Notes: a model not told the origin generated them from the letters alone. DNA of 64,000 nt from Leptospira ryugenii (GCF_003114855.1 NZ_BFBB01000004.1:1-64000), one strand, 5' to 3'. Shown: positions 17,818 through 27,622, numbered from the stretch's first letter. Translations and numbers: made by a program.

Positions 17818-19818
17818 TTACTTTTTATTTTCAATACTTTCTGGACCGAGAGATAACATCTTGTCTCTAAATAAAGCTGCCTTTTCAAAATCCATGTTCG
17901 AAGCAAATCGTAACATTTCCTTTTTTAAGGCTTCTCGTAGTCGGTCTTTGGTTTTATATTTTTTTAAAGTGAATTCTTTTTCAATGAGAACCAAGGCTTC
18001 TTCTTGTTCATTTTCCTCGGCCATCTCTCGAGGAAGAATATCATGAATCTCTTTTAATACCGTCGTTGGTGTAATGCCAAATTTATTGTTGTGTTCTTCT
18101 TGGATCTGGCGCCTACGCTCGGTTTCGAAGATGGCTCGTTTCATAGAATCGGTCATTCGATCCGCATATAGAATGGCCTTACCATGAACGTTTCTTGCAG
18201 CTCGTCCAATGGTTTGGATTAAGGACTTGAAATTTCGAAGGAATCCTTCCTTATCTGCATCCAAAATAGCAACAAGAGAAACTTCAGGTATATCCAAACC
18301 TTCTCTTAAAAGATTGATCCCCACCAAACAGTCATAAACTCCCTTTCTCAGATCTCGGATAATTTCGACCCTTTCAATGGTATCTATTTCAGAATGCAAA
18401 TACGCGATTTTTAGACCCACTTCTTTGTAATAATCGGTCAGATCCTCCGACATCTTTTTTGTAAGAGTGGTGATCAAAACTCTTTCTTTTTTTTCAATCC
18501 TCAAATGGATTTCTTGTAAGAGGTCTTCAATTTGGTTGGTGGTTGGGCGTACTTCAACTTCGGGATCCAATAAACCTGTCGGACGAATGATTTGTTCGAC
18601 TACCATTTCACTCTTTTGGATTTCCGTATCATCGGGTGTTGCAGATACGTATAGAGTACGTGGCGTCATACTTTCAAATTCTGTAAAATTTAAAGGTCGA
18701 TTGTCGAGAGCACTGGGAAGTCGAAATCCAAAATCAACAAGAGTTTGTTTTCTAGATCTATCTCCTGCATACATACCACCTACTTGTGGAAGCGTAACAT
18801 GAGACTCGTCAACAATGAGTAAAAAATCTTGTTCACGAAAATAATCGATTAAACAAGCTGGCCGATCTCCTTCGTTTCTCCCTGTTAAATGGCGTGAATA
18901 GTTTTCTATGCCTGAACAATAACCAAGTTCTGCCAACATTTCCATATCATAATTGGTTCTTGATTCTATCCTCTCGGCTTCCAGGTGTTTTCCCATCTCT
19001 AAAAATTTGGCTTTTTGTGCTGCCATCTCTTCTTTGATTTTAACGATGGCATCTTTGACTTTTGGCCCAGAGGTAATAAAGTGTTTGGCGGGATAAATGA
19101 CAGCTCTATCTAATTTTAGCTTTACCTTTCCCGTAATAGGATCGATTTTTGCGAGACTTTCTACATCATCACCAAATAGTTCAATCCGAATCCCCTCTTC
19201 TTGGTAAGATGGCATGATCTCAATGGAATCCCCTCTCACCCGAAAATTCCCTCTACTGAAGTCTATATCGTTTCGATTGTATTGTATCTGGAGAAACTTA
19301 CGAACAATTTGGTCTCTGTCTATTTTTTCGCCTACTTTGAGCATCACCACAGAATTCATGTAATCTTCTGGTGATCCTAAACCATAAATGCAGGATACTG
19401 AACTTACGATGATGACATCATCCCTCTCTAGAAGGCTGGACGTTGCACGTAAACGAAGTTTGTCAATCTCCTCATTCATAGACATGTCTTTCTCGATAAA
19501 GGTATCCGAGGACGGAACGTACGCTTCTGGTTGGTAGTAATCGTAATAAGAAACAAAGTATTCAACAGCGTTTTCAGGGAAAAACTCTTTAAATTCTCTG
19601 AAGAGCTGTGCTGCCAATGTCTTGTTGTGTGAAAGAATCAAAGTTGGTTTGCCAACTCTTTCTATGACTTGTCCCATAGTGAAAGTCTTTCCTGATCCGG
19701 TGACTCCTACGAGTGTAACTTTGTTTTTTCCTGATTGGTAGGCGGAGGCAATCTGTTCAATCGCCTGGACTTGGTCTCCTGCCGCTTGGAAAGGCGAAAC
19801 CATTTTGAACTTTGCCAT
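17818..19818 (-). CDS. uvrB: Excinuclease ABC subunit B
   Basis: This 666-residue helicase-like damage-verification subunit of nucleotide excision repair is full length. It shows Walker A 'GVTGSGKTF' near residue 40, the '[12 protein letters not shown]' beta-hairpin that probes damaged DNA, the 'DESH' box, helicase motif VI 'QTIGRAARN', and a C-terminal UVR domain that pairs with UvrC. It starts five bases after the stop of the RsbW-like gene and is followed by lon after 59 bases. The coupling with an anti-sigma-like ATPase may be positional only. Confidence 0.97.
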   Translation of the reverse strand: MAKFKMVSPFQAAGDQVQAIEQIASAYQSGKNKVTLVGVTGSGKTFTMGQVIERVGKPTLILSHNKTLAAQLFREFKEFFPENAVEYFVSYYDYYQPEAYVPSSDTFIEKDMSMNEEIDKLRLRATSSLLERDDVIIVSSVSCIYGLGSPEDYMNSVVMLKVGEKIDRDQIVRKFLQIQYNRNDIDFSRGNFRVRGDSIEIMPSYQEEGIRIELFGDDVESLAKIDPITGKVKLKLDRAVIYPAKHFITSGPKVKDAIVKIKEEMAAQKAKFLEMGKHLEAERIESRTNYDMEMLAELGYCSGIENYSRHLTGRNEGDRPACLIDYFREQDFLLIVDESHVTLPQVGGMYAGDRSRKQTLVDFGFRLPSALDNRPLNFTEFESMTPRTLYVSATPDDTEIQKSEMVVEQIIRPTGLLDPEVEVRPTTNQIEDLLQEIHLRIEKKERVLITTLTKKMSEDLTDYYKEVGLKIAYLHSEIDTIERVEIIRDLRKGVYDCLVGINLLREGLDIPEVSLVAILDADKEGFLRNFKSLIQTIGRAARNVHGKAILYADRMTDSMKRAIFETERRRQIQEEHNNKFGITPTTVLKEIHDILPREMAEENEQEEALVLIEKEFTLKKYKTKDRLREALKKEMLRFASNMDFEKAALFRDKMLSLGPESIENKK

Positions 19819-19823
19819 ATAGC

Positions 19824-20489
19824 TTAGAGTTTGCGAGTTGCTCGTAAGTGAGCTTGTTTCCGATTGTCAATGATATCTAAATCAACAGTGTCAAAGAGCT
19901 TTTGCATCACCATCATTCCACGCATCAAAGTAGCAGTTGATGAAAACTTTCCTCTTTGGATATCATCCTCCAGATTGAAGTCTTTTACTGTATTGATCAT
20001 TTCTAGGGAGAATACTTTGTTTTTGTCAATTTGGAATATGACTTCAACATTCATTCCATCACCATACTTAGCTGCGTTTTCTACTGCTTCTACGGTAGCA
20101 ATACAGAGATCCATACGCATATCTTCGTCAATTTTGTTCATTTTGAGAAAGTAATCCAAACGTGCTCGCACATATTGCATAGGGTTAAAGTGCAAGGCAC
20201 CCAAAAGAACAAAGGTTTCTGAATTCCCAACCTTTTTGGTGAGCGTTGATTTCTCGGCTAAAAGGTATTCACGTGGGTCGAGAGGGTTTGTTTGGATTTC
20301 CCCGGCCTTTTCTAAATGGTCAAGATAGCTTTGGATGGCTTCTAACTTGGTGTCTGGGAGTTCTTTGAACTTTCTTTGGACTTCCATTTGAACCCAAGAG
20401 AGAAAATCTTTGGCGTTCCCAGCGAGGCCACAAGAAAAAAGAGATTTGATTTCCTTTTCTAACTCATTCTGGGAAAGAGGGAATGGCAT
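19824..20489 (-). CDS. RsbW-like HATPase protein (anti-sigma/serine-kinase type)
   Basis: This encodes 221 residues: an N-terminal helical region (about 1-90) of no recognised family and a C-terminal GHKL ATPase domain. The N box is '[15 protein letters not shown]', and the G2-like region is '[17 protein letters not shown]', where the usual G-x-G loop is shortened to R-G-M-M. This is the pattern of RsbW/SpoIIAB anti-sigma kinases rather than of sensor histidine kinases, since there is no dimerisation/phosphoacceptor domain. The partner (an anti-anti-sigma STAS protein or a sigma factor) is not encoded nearby. It is cytoplasmic and sits directly before uvrB. Confidence 0.75.
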   Translation of the reverse strand: MPFPLSQNELEKEIKSLFSCGLAGNAKDFLSWVQMEVQRKFKELPDTKLEAIQSYLDHLEKAGEIQTNPLDPREYLLAEKSTLTKKVGNSETFVLLGALHFNPMQYVRARLDYFLKMNKIDEDMRMDLCIATVEAVENAAKYGDGMNVEVIFQIDKNKVFSLEMINTVKDFNLEDDIQRGKFSSTATLMRGMMVMQKLFDTVDLDIIDNRKQAHLRATRKL

Positions 20490-20544
20490 ATTATTCCCAT
20501 TCCAACGAGAATGAAAGACTTGTAAATTGTTTTATATGGATGCT

Positions 20545-21006
20545 TTAAGAAGACCGAAACGTTTGGCGCAGCGCTTCATAAAGCACTATGGCAACTGAGT
20601 TGGAGAGGTTGATCGACCGAGAGCCAGCCGCCATTGGAATGGAAAGAACTTGTTCCGCTGGGTGAGCCTCGCGGACCGCAACGGGCAGTCCACTCGTCTC
20701 CTTTCCAAATACCAAAACATCCCCCTTTTGGAAGTTTACATCCCAATATGTCTTGGTTCCAAATTTGGAAATGAGAAAGATGCGCTTCTCTTGGTTCTTT
20801 TTGCTTTCGAAGAACTCGGAAAAACCAGAATACCGAGAGAGTTGCAATTGGTCCCAATAGTCGAGACCGGCCCGTCTCACCGCTTTTTCGGAAAGGTCGA
20901 AAGCAGGTTCACCAATAATGGACATGGGAACGCCAGCATTGACACAAAGCCTCGCGATATTTCCAGTATTGGGAGGGATTTCTGGTTCGAAAAGTGCGAC
21001 TTCCAA
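20545..21006 (-). CDS. trmL: tRNA (cytidine/uridine-34 2'-O)-methyltransferase
   Basis: This 153-residue SPOUT (SpoU) enzyme is full length for TrmL. It contains 'PEIPPNTGNIARLC' at the N-terminus, 'FGKETSGLP' in the middle, and 'IPMAAGSRSINLSNSVAIVLYEALRQ' as the knot and S-adenosylmethionine site. It methylates the wobble ribose of certain tRNA-Leu. The start is TTG 21004-21006, one base after the stop of the S1-domain gene. GGGAAG in that gene's last codons serves as the ribosome binding site, so translation is coupled. Confidence 0.93.
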   Translation of the reverse strand: MEVALFEPEIPPNTGNIARLCVNAGVPMSIIGEPAFDLSEKAVRRAGLDYWDQLQLSRYSGFSEFFESKKNQEKRIFLISKFGTKTYWDVNFQKGDVLVFGKETSGLPVAVREAHPAEQVLSIPMAAGSRSINLSNSVAIVLYEALRQTFRSS

Positions 21007-21007
21007 A

Positions 21008-22180
21008 TCACTTCCCAGATTTTTGGTTCTTTTTTTCCAAGGATTGTTTCAACAAAAGTCCGAAGCTTGAAACGGAACTAGAACTTGGTTCCTCTTTAAG
21101 ATACTGTTGGTACTCCATTCTATCTTGTGTTTCCTTGGCTTTAGAAATGGATAGAGCAATTTGCTTCTTTTCTGGATTGATTTCAAGCACGAAGACCTCC
21201 ACTTTTTGTCCAGGACTAAACACCGTATTAACGGGAGTTCGCTGAGGAACCCCTGTTTCTTTATTGGGAACTAGTCCCACAAAGTCTTCGTTTAATTTTA
21301 CAAACATACCGAATGGTTTAATCGATTCTACCGTACCAGAAACAATATCTGTTTCCCGAAAAGGCACTTTTTGTGACCAAGGATCTTGTAAGAAGTCTTT
21401 CACACTCAATGAGAATTTACCCTCTTCCCATTGTAAAGACAGCACCTTAGCCCGTAGACTTTCTCCCACTTTGAATTCTTTTTCTAAATCAACATTTTTG
21501 CGAAAGCTTGCTTCACTTGAAGGTACCAATGCATCAAAACCATCCATGTCCACAATCAATCCAAATTTATGTATTGATTTGACTTTGACCGTAACAAAGC
21601 TCCCTACTTTGAGCTCTCCAACTAATATCCGTTTTTTGGCATCTCTGTCTTTGTCACTGATCTTTTTTTGAGATAGAATGACCTTGGAAGACTTTTGGTT
21701 GATTTCAGTGATGATAAATTTGAATCGTTTACCAGAGAGATCTTTTCCTTTCCATTCAATGTCAATCTGCGAAAATGGAACAAAGGCTAAGTAAGAACCT
21801 AACTTTACCTCATAACCGCCGTTCACCTCTTGTGCTACCTGCCCAAGAACTGGTATTTCTGATCTTTCGGCAATTTGGAGGTTTTTTTCTGTTAAGGCCT
21901 CTCCAACCAAACAAGTGGTAAAATAATAATCCCCAGAATCTTCTTCTAAAAAGTATACGGAAAGTGTATCCCCCGGTTTAGGAGGTGTCTCCTCTTTCCA
22001 TTCTTCTGCTGACACATTTCCTAAAACATTGGAGTGGATCGTTTTTATAAAAATATAATCACTTTTGACAGAGCTTACCTTTGCCTCATGGAGGGAGCCG
22101 GGTTCGATCGACTTTCGTTTTTTAAAACTCTCTTCTAAAAGTCGGTCAAATTCATTCGCCGGTTTTTGATTCGCTTTCAT
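21008..22180 (-). CDS. S1-domain RNA-binding protein (ribosomal S1-like)
   Basis: This encodes 390 residues with about four S1 OB-fold repeats. Examples are 'GSLHEAKVSSVKSDYIFIKT', 'GSFVTVKVKSIHKFGLIVDMDGFDALVP' and 'VSGTVESIKPFGMFVKLNEDFVGLVP'. This is shorter than full ribosomal protein S1, so it may be an auxiliary S1-like RNA-binding protein rather than bS1 itself. Genomes of this group usually also carry a longer rpsA. It is the gene upstream of trmL and separated from the degenerate amidohydrolase by nine bases. Confidence 0.85.
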   Translation of the reverse strand: MKANQKPANEFDRLLEESFKKRKSIEPGSLHEAKVSSVKSDYIFIKTIHSNVLGNVSAEEWKEETPPKPGDTLSVYFLEEDSGDYYFTTCLVGEALTEKNLQIAERSEIPVLGQVAQEVNGGYEVKLGSYLAFVPFSQIDIEWKGKDLSGKRFKFIITEINQKSSKVILSQKKISDKDRDAKKRILVGELKVGSFVTVKVKSIHKFGLIVDMDGFDALVPSSEASFRKNVDLEKEFKVGESLRAKVLSLQWEEGKFSLSVKDFLQDPWSQKVPFRETDIVSGTVESIKPFGMFVKLNEDFVGLVPNKETGVPQRTPVNTVFSPGQKVEVFVLEINPEKKQIALSISKAKETQDRMEYQQYLKEEPSSSSVSSFGLLLKQSLEKKNQKSGK

Positions 22181-22189
22181 TCGTCTTAC

Positions 22190-23608
22190 CTACTTTTTTG
22201 AGGATTTTGTTTTGGGTGTATAAACCAGCTTTCCAGCCAATACCATGGATTCAATTTTAAATATTCCCATTCGGCTCTTCAAAGGATTCTCTGTATGCAC
22301 AGAAAAATGGGCAGGACCTCCTACCTTAATTTCTCCGCCATGGTCTGCTTTTAAAAAACGACAGGTCCTTTTGCTAAGAGTTTCGAGGAGTTGGATTCTC
22401 TCCTCCTGACGGCTGTTAGGATCTCGATGGGTTTTTCGGATCCTCTTGGGAGAAGACCAAAAGAATATGCGGTCAAAGAAATGGGAACTTTCCTCTGGCG
22501 GATCTAGCTCATCCTCTCTTCTCCTTTCCTCTTTCCAGCGGAGCCAGATGTCTGCTTCCCAAAGGGCAGCTGTTCCCGGAAAGAGTGCATAGTTCCCCGT
22601 GCCACTGGCAAAGAGAAGCCTCTCCTCAGGAAAGCCTTGGAAGGGCACTCCCAAACCCATAAAAGGATCGGCTTCGCTTTCGCTGGACGTATCATCCGAG
22701 CTGAGACCCAAAAGAAATGGCTCTACCAATTTTTGATGGCTCTGCGTTTGGAGCTCAGAAAAGGATTGGAGAGTTTGGCGGATGGCCTTTGGATTTTCTT
22801 TCCATGATTGGGCTCGGCTCAAGGCAAACAAAGGAGCCCAAAGGTAATTCCTAGTTTGGAGTTCTGGGAGGTCTGTCTCTCTTGTCATTGCATGGAAGAC
22901 AACTGGGTAGCCACTGTCCAAAGCATCCTGCCAGGCCAAGGGATCAACAAAGGAGTATACAATGGGAACAAGTCCCTTCCGTTCCGCCCAGACTCGGATC
23001 CGGTAGAGATCGCGTTTGGGAAAGGAATCCTCACGATGCCTTTTTAGGAAAATGGGAAAAAAATTTGCCCTGTCCGGTTCAATCCATTGGCTCCATTTGG
23101 ATTCCTCTCTTTCGGAAAACTCTCTGTACAATTTGGTTTCTTTTTTTTCATTTGGGATATGCGATCCCAAGAGAAGAGGCCTTTGGCTTTGGATGAGGTA
23201 GGGACCAAACATTCTACCTTTCTGGATCTCCTCTTGGAGCCGTTTGAGATTGGGGTCCCCTACGGAGAGAATATGGCTAAAACCTGAACTTAAGTGAGAG
23301 GTCAATTGGACGGCGATTGTTTCTCGGTTTGATTCTCCACCACGTGCATTGTTCGCGAGGGAAACAGAGGCATCGCAAAACCCAGGCAGGAGATAACGAA
23401 TGCTCTCTCCTTGGCTTTGTTTGGCCTGCGAAATCACTTTGATTCTCCCTTCTTGCACTTCTATGTCGCTTATTGAACCAAAACTTTTTGTTTCGGAACT
23501 CCAGACTCTTACTGATTTCATTTTCAATGATTGAGAGAGAAGAACCGTACTACCTCCAACCGATATATAAAGGGAGAATAACAAAAGGAAGAAAGCTCTG
23601 TTTTTCAT
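22190..23608 (-). CDS. Exported amidohydrolase-fold protein with degenerate metal site
   Basis: This encodes 472 residues from ATG 23606-23608 (a TTG at 23633-23635 is in frame but gives a poorer signal peptide). A signal peptide (MKNRAFFLLLFSLYIS) is followed by a small beta-domain ending in 'YLLPGFCDASVSL'. In amidohydrolases this stretch is 'GxxDxHxH'; here both His of the HxH metal motif are gone. 'VFHAMT' keeps one His of the later metal ligands, and 'LFASGTGNYALFPGTAALWEADIWL' matches the C-terminal 'S-D-x-x-x-x-P-G...E' region with the metal Asp changed to Gly. I infer a periplasmic pseudoenzyme of the amidohydrolase superfamily. It heads the minus-strand run down to the PBP. Confidence 0.65.
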   Translation of the reverse strand: MKNRAFFLLLFSLYISVGGSTVLLSQSLKMKSVRVWSSETKSFGSISDIEVQEGRIKVISQAKQSQGESIRYLLPGFCDASVSLANNARGGESNRETIAVQLTSHLSSGFSHILSVGDPNLKRLQEEIQKGRMFGPYLIQSQRPLLLGSHIPNEKKETKLYREFSEREESKWSQWIEPDRANFFPIFLKRHREDSFPKRDLYRIRVWAERKGLVPIVYSFVDPLAWQDALDSGYPVVFHAMTRETDLPELQTRNYLWAPLFALSRAQSWKENPKAIRQTLQSFSELQTQSHQKLVEPFLLGLSSDDTSSESEADPFMGLGVPFQGFPEERLLFASGTGNYALFPGTAALWEADIWLRWKEERRREDELDPPEESSHFFDRIFFWSSPKRIRKTHRDPNSRQEERIQLLETLSKRTCRFLKADHGGEIKVGGPAHFSVHTENPLKSRMGIFKIESMVLAGKLVYTPKTKSSKK

Positions 23609-23618
23609 AATGAATAGG

Positions 23619-23638
23619 TCATTGTACCTTGACAATGA
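23619..23638. promoter_or_regulatory. Dyad with back-to-back -35-like boxes between divergent genes
   Basis: TCATTGT (23619-23625) and ACAATGA (23632-23638) are perfect inverted arms around a six-base centre. The plus strand reads TTGACA at 23629-23634 and the minus strand TTGTCA at 23630-23635, so overlapping -35 elements for both divergent genes are possible. Matching -10 boxes are not convincing. Confidence 0.3.
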
Positions 23639-23651
23639 GACCAGAATTTAA

Positions 23652-24347
23652 ATGATTTATGGTATGGGAAAGGAAACAAGCGAGATTTCTGACCACATTA
23701 AGCTCCATGTGGAAAACGGGAAGATTCTTTCCTTAAAAACCCATCGCATTTCCAAATCGGTAGAAGACCACATTAAACAAGCAGTGGAGTTGATTTTAGA
23801 TCGGCTGACATACCCTACCCTAGTGCCTACCCTGTATACCATCATCAAAGAACTTGCCATTAATGCCTGCAAGGCGAACCAAAAAAGAGTTTTTTTCGAA
23901 GAACGTGGTTATTCCTTCCAAAACCCAGAAGAGTATTCCAAAGGAGTAAACGAGTATAGACAAATGTTTTCTGAAGTCATGTCTTCTGAGTTTGGGGCAA
24001 AGGCTAGACGTAAGGGATACTATTGTTTAATCAACTTTAAGTTTAATGAACATGGCATCACAATAGAAGTTATCAACAATACTCCCATTGCCAAACAAGA
24101 AGAGAAGGCAATACGAGAAAGATTGGAAAAAGGAATGTCCTATGATGACATTGCTCAATTCTATTTAGACAATGCAGACAATACAGAAGGTGCGGGACTT
24201 GGACTTGCGCTCATCTTAATTATGTTAAAGGGTGAGGGTATAGACCCCAATTACTTTCGTATTATCATAGGTGAAGATTCTACCATTGCTCGACTGGAAA
24301 TCCCACTCTCAAAAAGCTTTACTTCCGTAAGGGAAAAAAAATTATAA
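23652..24347 (+). CDS. Stand-alone GHKL ATPase (histidine-kinase-like domain protein)
   Basis: This encodes 231 residues. An N box 'YTIIKELAINACKANQKR' (about residues 60-80) and a G box 'NTEGAGLGLALILIML' (about 178-195) define a Bergerat-type ATP site. There is no HisKA domain, receiver or membrane segment. About 60 residues between the boxes are unusually long and contain 'EYRQMFSEVMSSEF'. It may be an anti-sigma-type kinase or an accessory ATPase of a phosphorelay. ATG 23664 is an alternative start. It lies five bases before a glycosyltransferase gene and is probably co-transcribed with it. Confidence 0.7.
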   Translation: MIYGMGKETSEISDHIKLHVENGKILSLKTHRISKSVEDHIKQAVELILDRLTYPTLVPTLYTIIKELAINACKANQKRVFFEERGYSFQNPEEYSKGVNEYRQMFSEVMSSEFGAKARRKGYYCLINFKFNEHGITIEVINNTPIAKQEEKAIRERLEKGMSYDDIAQFYLDNADNTEGAGLGLALILIMLKGEGIDPNYFRIIIGEDSTIARLEIPLSKSFTSVREKKL

Positions 24348-24352
24348 ATTAG

Positions 24353-25204
24353 ATGCTCCTTCCTCTCTCCGCGACGATCATAACTCTCAATGAAGAAGAT
24401 AATTTAGAACGGACTCTAAAAGCACTCTCCTTTATTGAAGACATTGTTATAGTCGATTCTGGCTCAACGGATAAGACCTTACATATTGCATCCTCATTTC
24501 CCGCTAAGATTTTGCATCGTAAATTTGATACCTATGCCAACCAGAAAAATTATGCTTTGGCTCATACAAAATACGAGTGGGTCCTTGCTCTGGATGCGGA
24601 TGAAGTTGTATCAGACGGTTTACGAGAAGAGATCATTCAGCTTTTTTCTTCTTCCCACAAACTAGAGGATAGTGCTGGATTTTTAATTCCCAGACTTACC
24701 AACTATATGGGTACCTGGATTCGTTATAGTGGATTTTATCCCAATTATCAATTGCGATTGTTTCAAAAGGACAAAGGCAAGTTTGGTGGTGGTCTCGTGC
24801 ATGAAAGGGTTCAATTGGAAAGAACTCCCCAAAAATTAAGCCACCCTTTACACCACTATTCATACAAAAATATTTCAGATCATTTGCGATTCATTGATCG
24901 ATATTCCAGTCTGTTTGCAGAAGAAGAATTTCGAAAAGGAAAACGCAGTGGAATCCTTTGGGCTTTTGGGAAAGGATTCTTCAAAGCATTCTATATGTAT
25001 TGGATACGATTGGGTATCTTGGATGGCAAAGAGGGTTTTGTCCTTGCAACCTTAGGCTTTTATTATAATTTTTTAAAATATTTAAAACTGTATGAAAAAG
25101 GGAAAGACCCTTCAATCTCGTCTTTCTTTGTTATGATTGATCCGGTTCATAATGTAGAGGGCGATGAAACCGCCAAGGAAGATGGCAACCAAATTCACAT
25201 TTGA
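24353..25204 (+). CDS. Family 2 glycosyltransferase (WaaE/KdtX-like)
   Basis: This encodes 283 residues. 'SATIITLNEEDNLERTLKAL' is the nucleotide-sugar entry of GT2 enzymes, 'DSGSTDKT' follows, and 'ALDADEVVS' is the DxD metal/nucleotide motif (about residue 82). The C-terminal half matches lipopolysaccharide-core beta-1,4-glucosyltransferases of the WaaE type ('HPLHHYSYKNISDHLRFIDRYS'). It is cytoplasmic, membrane-associated and probably part of envelope glycan assembly. Its last 31 codons overlap a convergent small membrane-protein gene, and the Asp/Glu/Asn-rich tail has no obvious family counterpart. Confidence 0.85.
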   Translation: MLLPLSATIITLNEEDNLERTLKALSFIEDIVIVDSGSTDKTLHIASSFPAKILHRKFDTYANQKNYALAHTKYEWVLALDADEVVSDGLREEIIQLFSSSHKLEDSAGFLIPRLTNYMGTWIRYSGFYPNYQLRLFQKDKGKFGGGLVHERVQLERTPQKLSHPLHHYSYKNISDHLRFIDRYSSLFAEEEFRKGKRSGILWAFGKGFFKAFYMYWIRLGILDGKEGFVLATLGFYYNFLKYLKLYEKGKDPSISSFFVMIDPVHNVEGDETAKEDGNQIHI

Positions 25205-25456
25205 GAGCTGAGTGGAGCCAATCTTTGGGCTCATGAGCCACATAATGATATCTCGTATATAAGTTTGTAAGGTGGCAAATACAATGAGCGCCCCAATGCC
25301 AGCAACAAGGGTAGAGCCCCAAAATTTTCCCAGTAGGTCCCTTCGTTTGTAGTAATAAAAGTAATAGGCACAAGCAGCAGAGGCGAGAAAAAAGAATAAA
25401 ATGTCAACGAGTATGGTCCATGGCTCAGAAGGAGCAGCAAGCGGTGTAAATAACAT
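25112..25456 (-). CDS. Small integral membrane protein
   Basis: This encodes 114 residues from ATG 25454-25456 with three hydrophobic segments (about 13-35, 47-65 and 88-106) and a basic C-terminus ('NRINHNKERRD'), as expected for a real membrane protein. The composition is not that of an antisense shadow. It overlaps the 3' end of the glycosyltransferase gene by 93 bases on the opposite strand. No family is recognised, and Leptospira genomes carry many such short membrane proteins. Confidence 0.6.
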   Translation of the reverse strand: MLFTPLAAPSEPWTILVDILFFFLASAACAYYFYYYKRRDLLGKFWGSTLVAGIGALIVFATLQTYIRDIIMWLMSPKIGSTQLSNVNLVAIFLGGFIALYIMNRINHNKERRD

Positions 25457-25541
25457 AATTCTCTTTCCTGTCTATACCCATTTTCGGAAGTTCAGTAGGA
25501 AGTCCATTAGATAAAAAAAAACCATTCAAAAAGGAAGATAA

Positions 25542-26435
25542 ATGCATTCGAAAAACACAAAAATATTCGGAATTATCGGATATCCCTTAGGCCATACCCT
25601 CTCTCCCTGGATCCATAACGAATTGTTTCGCCTTTCTGGTTTTGATGCTGTGTATTTGGTTTGGGAAAGACCGGATTGGGCTCAGATAGGCCTTTCTGCT
25701 TTGAGAACCCTTTCCGTTTCAGGCATTTCAGTGACCATCCCTTACAAAGAGTGGGCCTTCCAAGTGTCCACTCAAAGTTGCGAAACATCGCAAACAATGA
25801 AATCTTCCAATACCCTTCTATTTCGTGAAGATCAAATTTTAGCACACAATACCGATGGTGAAGGTGCACTTCGTTCGATTCTGGAGACCGACAAACATCT
25901 TTTAGACCCTTCTGATGATTCTTCTATTTTGATCCTCGGAAGTGGTGGATCTGCAAAAGGTATTTTATATGCGCTTCATAATTATCTACGGAATCAGAGA
26001 AAAAATGACAAAGCCATTGCAAAAAAAATCTACATCTATGCAAGAAATACAAAAGCCTCTGAAGAAATGATACAGAGCATCGGGCACCCGGAAACCATTC
26101 GTTTGATCCAAAGAGAAGAACTATTGGCAAACCCCAAAGAATTTTCCCTTGTGATCCACACAACTCCAGTAGGGATGAAGGGTATAGACGGAGATCCACT
26201 CCTTCCGAAAGATTTTTTCCATCATGATATGGCTCTCTTTGACATTGTATATAACCCTCTTGAGACCGAACTTGTGCATTTGGCAAAAAAGAAAAATGCA
26301 GAGATCATTCCAGGTTACAAAATGTTACTCTACCAAGGCATCAAACAATTTGAATTATTCAGCTCTATAGTTCCAAAACAAAAGTGGATCAAACACATAG
26401 ATAAAATTTTACTCAAACAGTTGAAACTGAGATGA
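25542..26435 (+). CDS. aroE: Shikimate dehydrogenase
   Basis: This encodes 297 residues. The substrate-binding N-domain has 'IIGYPLGHTLSPWIHN' and the catalytic Lys in 'VTIPYKEW' (about residue 69). 'HNTDGEG' is the conserved Asp, and 'ILGSGGSAKG' is the NADPH dinucleotide loop. It reduces 3-dehydroshikimate in the aromatic amino-acid pathway. AAGGAAG lies just before the ATG. The stop overlaps the folC start by four bases (ATGA), so the two are co-translated. It is slightly longer than the E. coli enzyme. Confidence 0.93.
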   Translation: MHSKNTKIFGIIGYPLGHTLSPWIHNELFRLSGFDAVYLVWERPDWAQIGLSALRTLSVSGISVTIPYKEWAFQVSTQSCETSQTMKSSNTLLFREDQILAHNTDGEGALRSILETDKHLLDPSDDSSILILGSGGSAKGILYALHNYLRNQRKNDKAIAKKIYIYARNTKASEEMIQSIGHPETIRLIQREELLANPKEFSLVIHTTPVGMKGIDGDPLLPKDFFHHDMALFDIVYNPLETELVHLAKKKNAEIIPGYKMLLYQGIKQFELFSSIVPKQKWIKHIDKILLKQLKLR

Positions 26436-27622
26436 GCCTGTTTTTTCATATCTTACAAACTTTACACAACCCAGAAAAGACTCGAAAGTTCAATGTGTTC
26501 TCTGACTATCTTTTGGAAGGATTTAGGAGAGAATTAGAAAAACATAAAGAAAAGATATCAAAACATCCTTCCTACAAGCCGATTCGATTTAGTGTAGTGG
26601 GAACCAATGGGAAGGGCAGCACTTCCCATTATCTCAGTGAACTCTTATTTTCTTTACAAATAGGAGAAGTAGGTCTATATACCTCCCCTCATTTGCTCAC
26701 TCCTCTAGAGCGAATCTCTTGCAGTGGTCAGATGATTTCGGACTTTGCAGCTGATAAAATCACTGAATCTATTTTAGAATTATACCCGCAAGGGGAACTT
26801 CCCTTCACCTATTTTGAATTCTTAACTCTCGTATGTTTGTATTACTTTGCAGAAAAACAATGCAAATATGAAGTTTGGGAGGCAGGTCTTGGTGGAAGGT
26901 TAGACGCCACCAAACTCGTACAAGCTGATTATGTTCTAATCACACAAATTGGACTAGACCATTGTGAGATTTTAGGAGATACAATTGAAAAGATTGCAAA
27001 AGAAAAAATCAACATTTGTGGTCCTAACACCAAAAGAATCTTCTCAGTCTTGGATTCTGAAGAGAAACGGTCGCTACTCGATCCTCTCGCTAAGGACTTG
27101 GGCATTCCCATACATTGGGTAGAGGGGAAAAGAAGACCAGATTATCTAGAGCAAAACTTCCACTTTGCAAAGTCAGTCCTTTCCTCTCTCGGACTAAACA
27201 GTACCCAAAGTTTTCCCTCCATTCCAAAGCCCAAAGGCCGTATGGAGCTCATACGTAAAGATCCTACTCTCGTATTTGACCCAGCCCACAACCCACCTGC
27301 CGTTCGTTGTACCCTCTCACAATTCAGAGACGAGTATACCCAAAGAAGCCGCATTCTCCTTGCAAGCCTCCCAGACAAAGACCAAGCAGCCATCCTCGAG
27401 GAAATCAAGTCCTTTGGTGTATGGGAAGAAGTGGTCTTCTTCGAAGGGACTGGCTTTACTCAATTCCCGAATTTCCCACACGCACAGTCCATTTACCACA
27501 TCCAAAGCGAAAGAGAGCTTGGTTCTCTTTTTGAGAACACGGATTTGCCGACTCTTGCCATAGGTTCGTTTCGTTTGTACCCAATTTTAACAAGATTATT
27601 CCAGAAAGATGGCAAAATGTAA
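26432..27622 (+). CDS. folC: Folylpolyglutamate synthase/dihydrofolate synthase
   Basis: This 396-residue Mur-ligase-family enzyme has the P-loop 'GTNGKGSTSHYLSE' (about residue 54), 'TSPHLLTPLERI', 'EAGLGGRLDATK' and 'FDPAHNPPAV'. It adds glutamates to folate and may also make dihydrofolate from dihydropteroate. It is translationally coupled to aroE upstream. The TetR gene follows after 60 bases. Confidence 0.92.
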   Translation: MSLFFHILQTLHNPEKTRKFNVFSDYLLEGFRRELEKHKEKISKHPSYKPIRFSVVGTNGKGSTSHYLSELLFSLQIGEVGLYTSPHLLTPLERISCSGQMISDFAADKITESILELYPQGELPFTYFEFLTLVCLYYFAEKQCKYEVWEAGLGGRLDATKLVQADYVLITQIGLDHCEILGDTIEKIAKEKINICGPNTKRIFSVLDSEEKRSLLDPLAKDLGIPIHWVEGKRRPDYLEQNFHFAKSVLSSLGLNSTQSFPSIPKPKGRMELIRKDPTLVFDPAHNPPAVRCTLSQFRDEYTQRSRILLASLPDKDQAAILEEIKSFGVWEEVVFFEGTGFTQFPNFPHAQSIYHIQSERELGSLFENTDLPTLAIGSFRLYPILTRLFQKDGKM

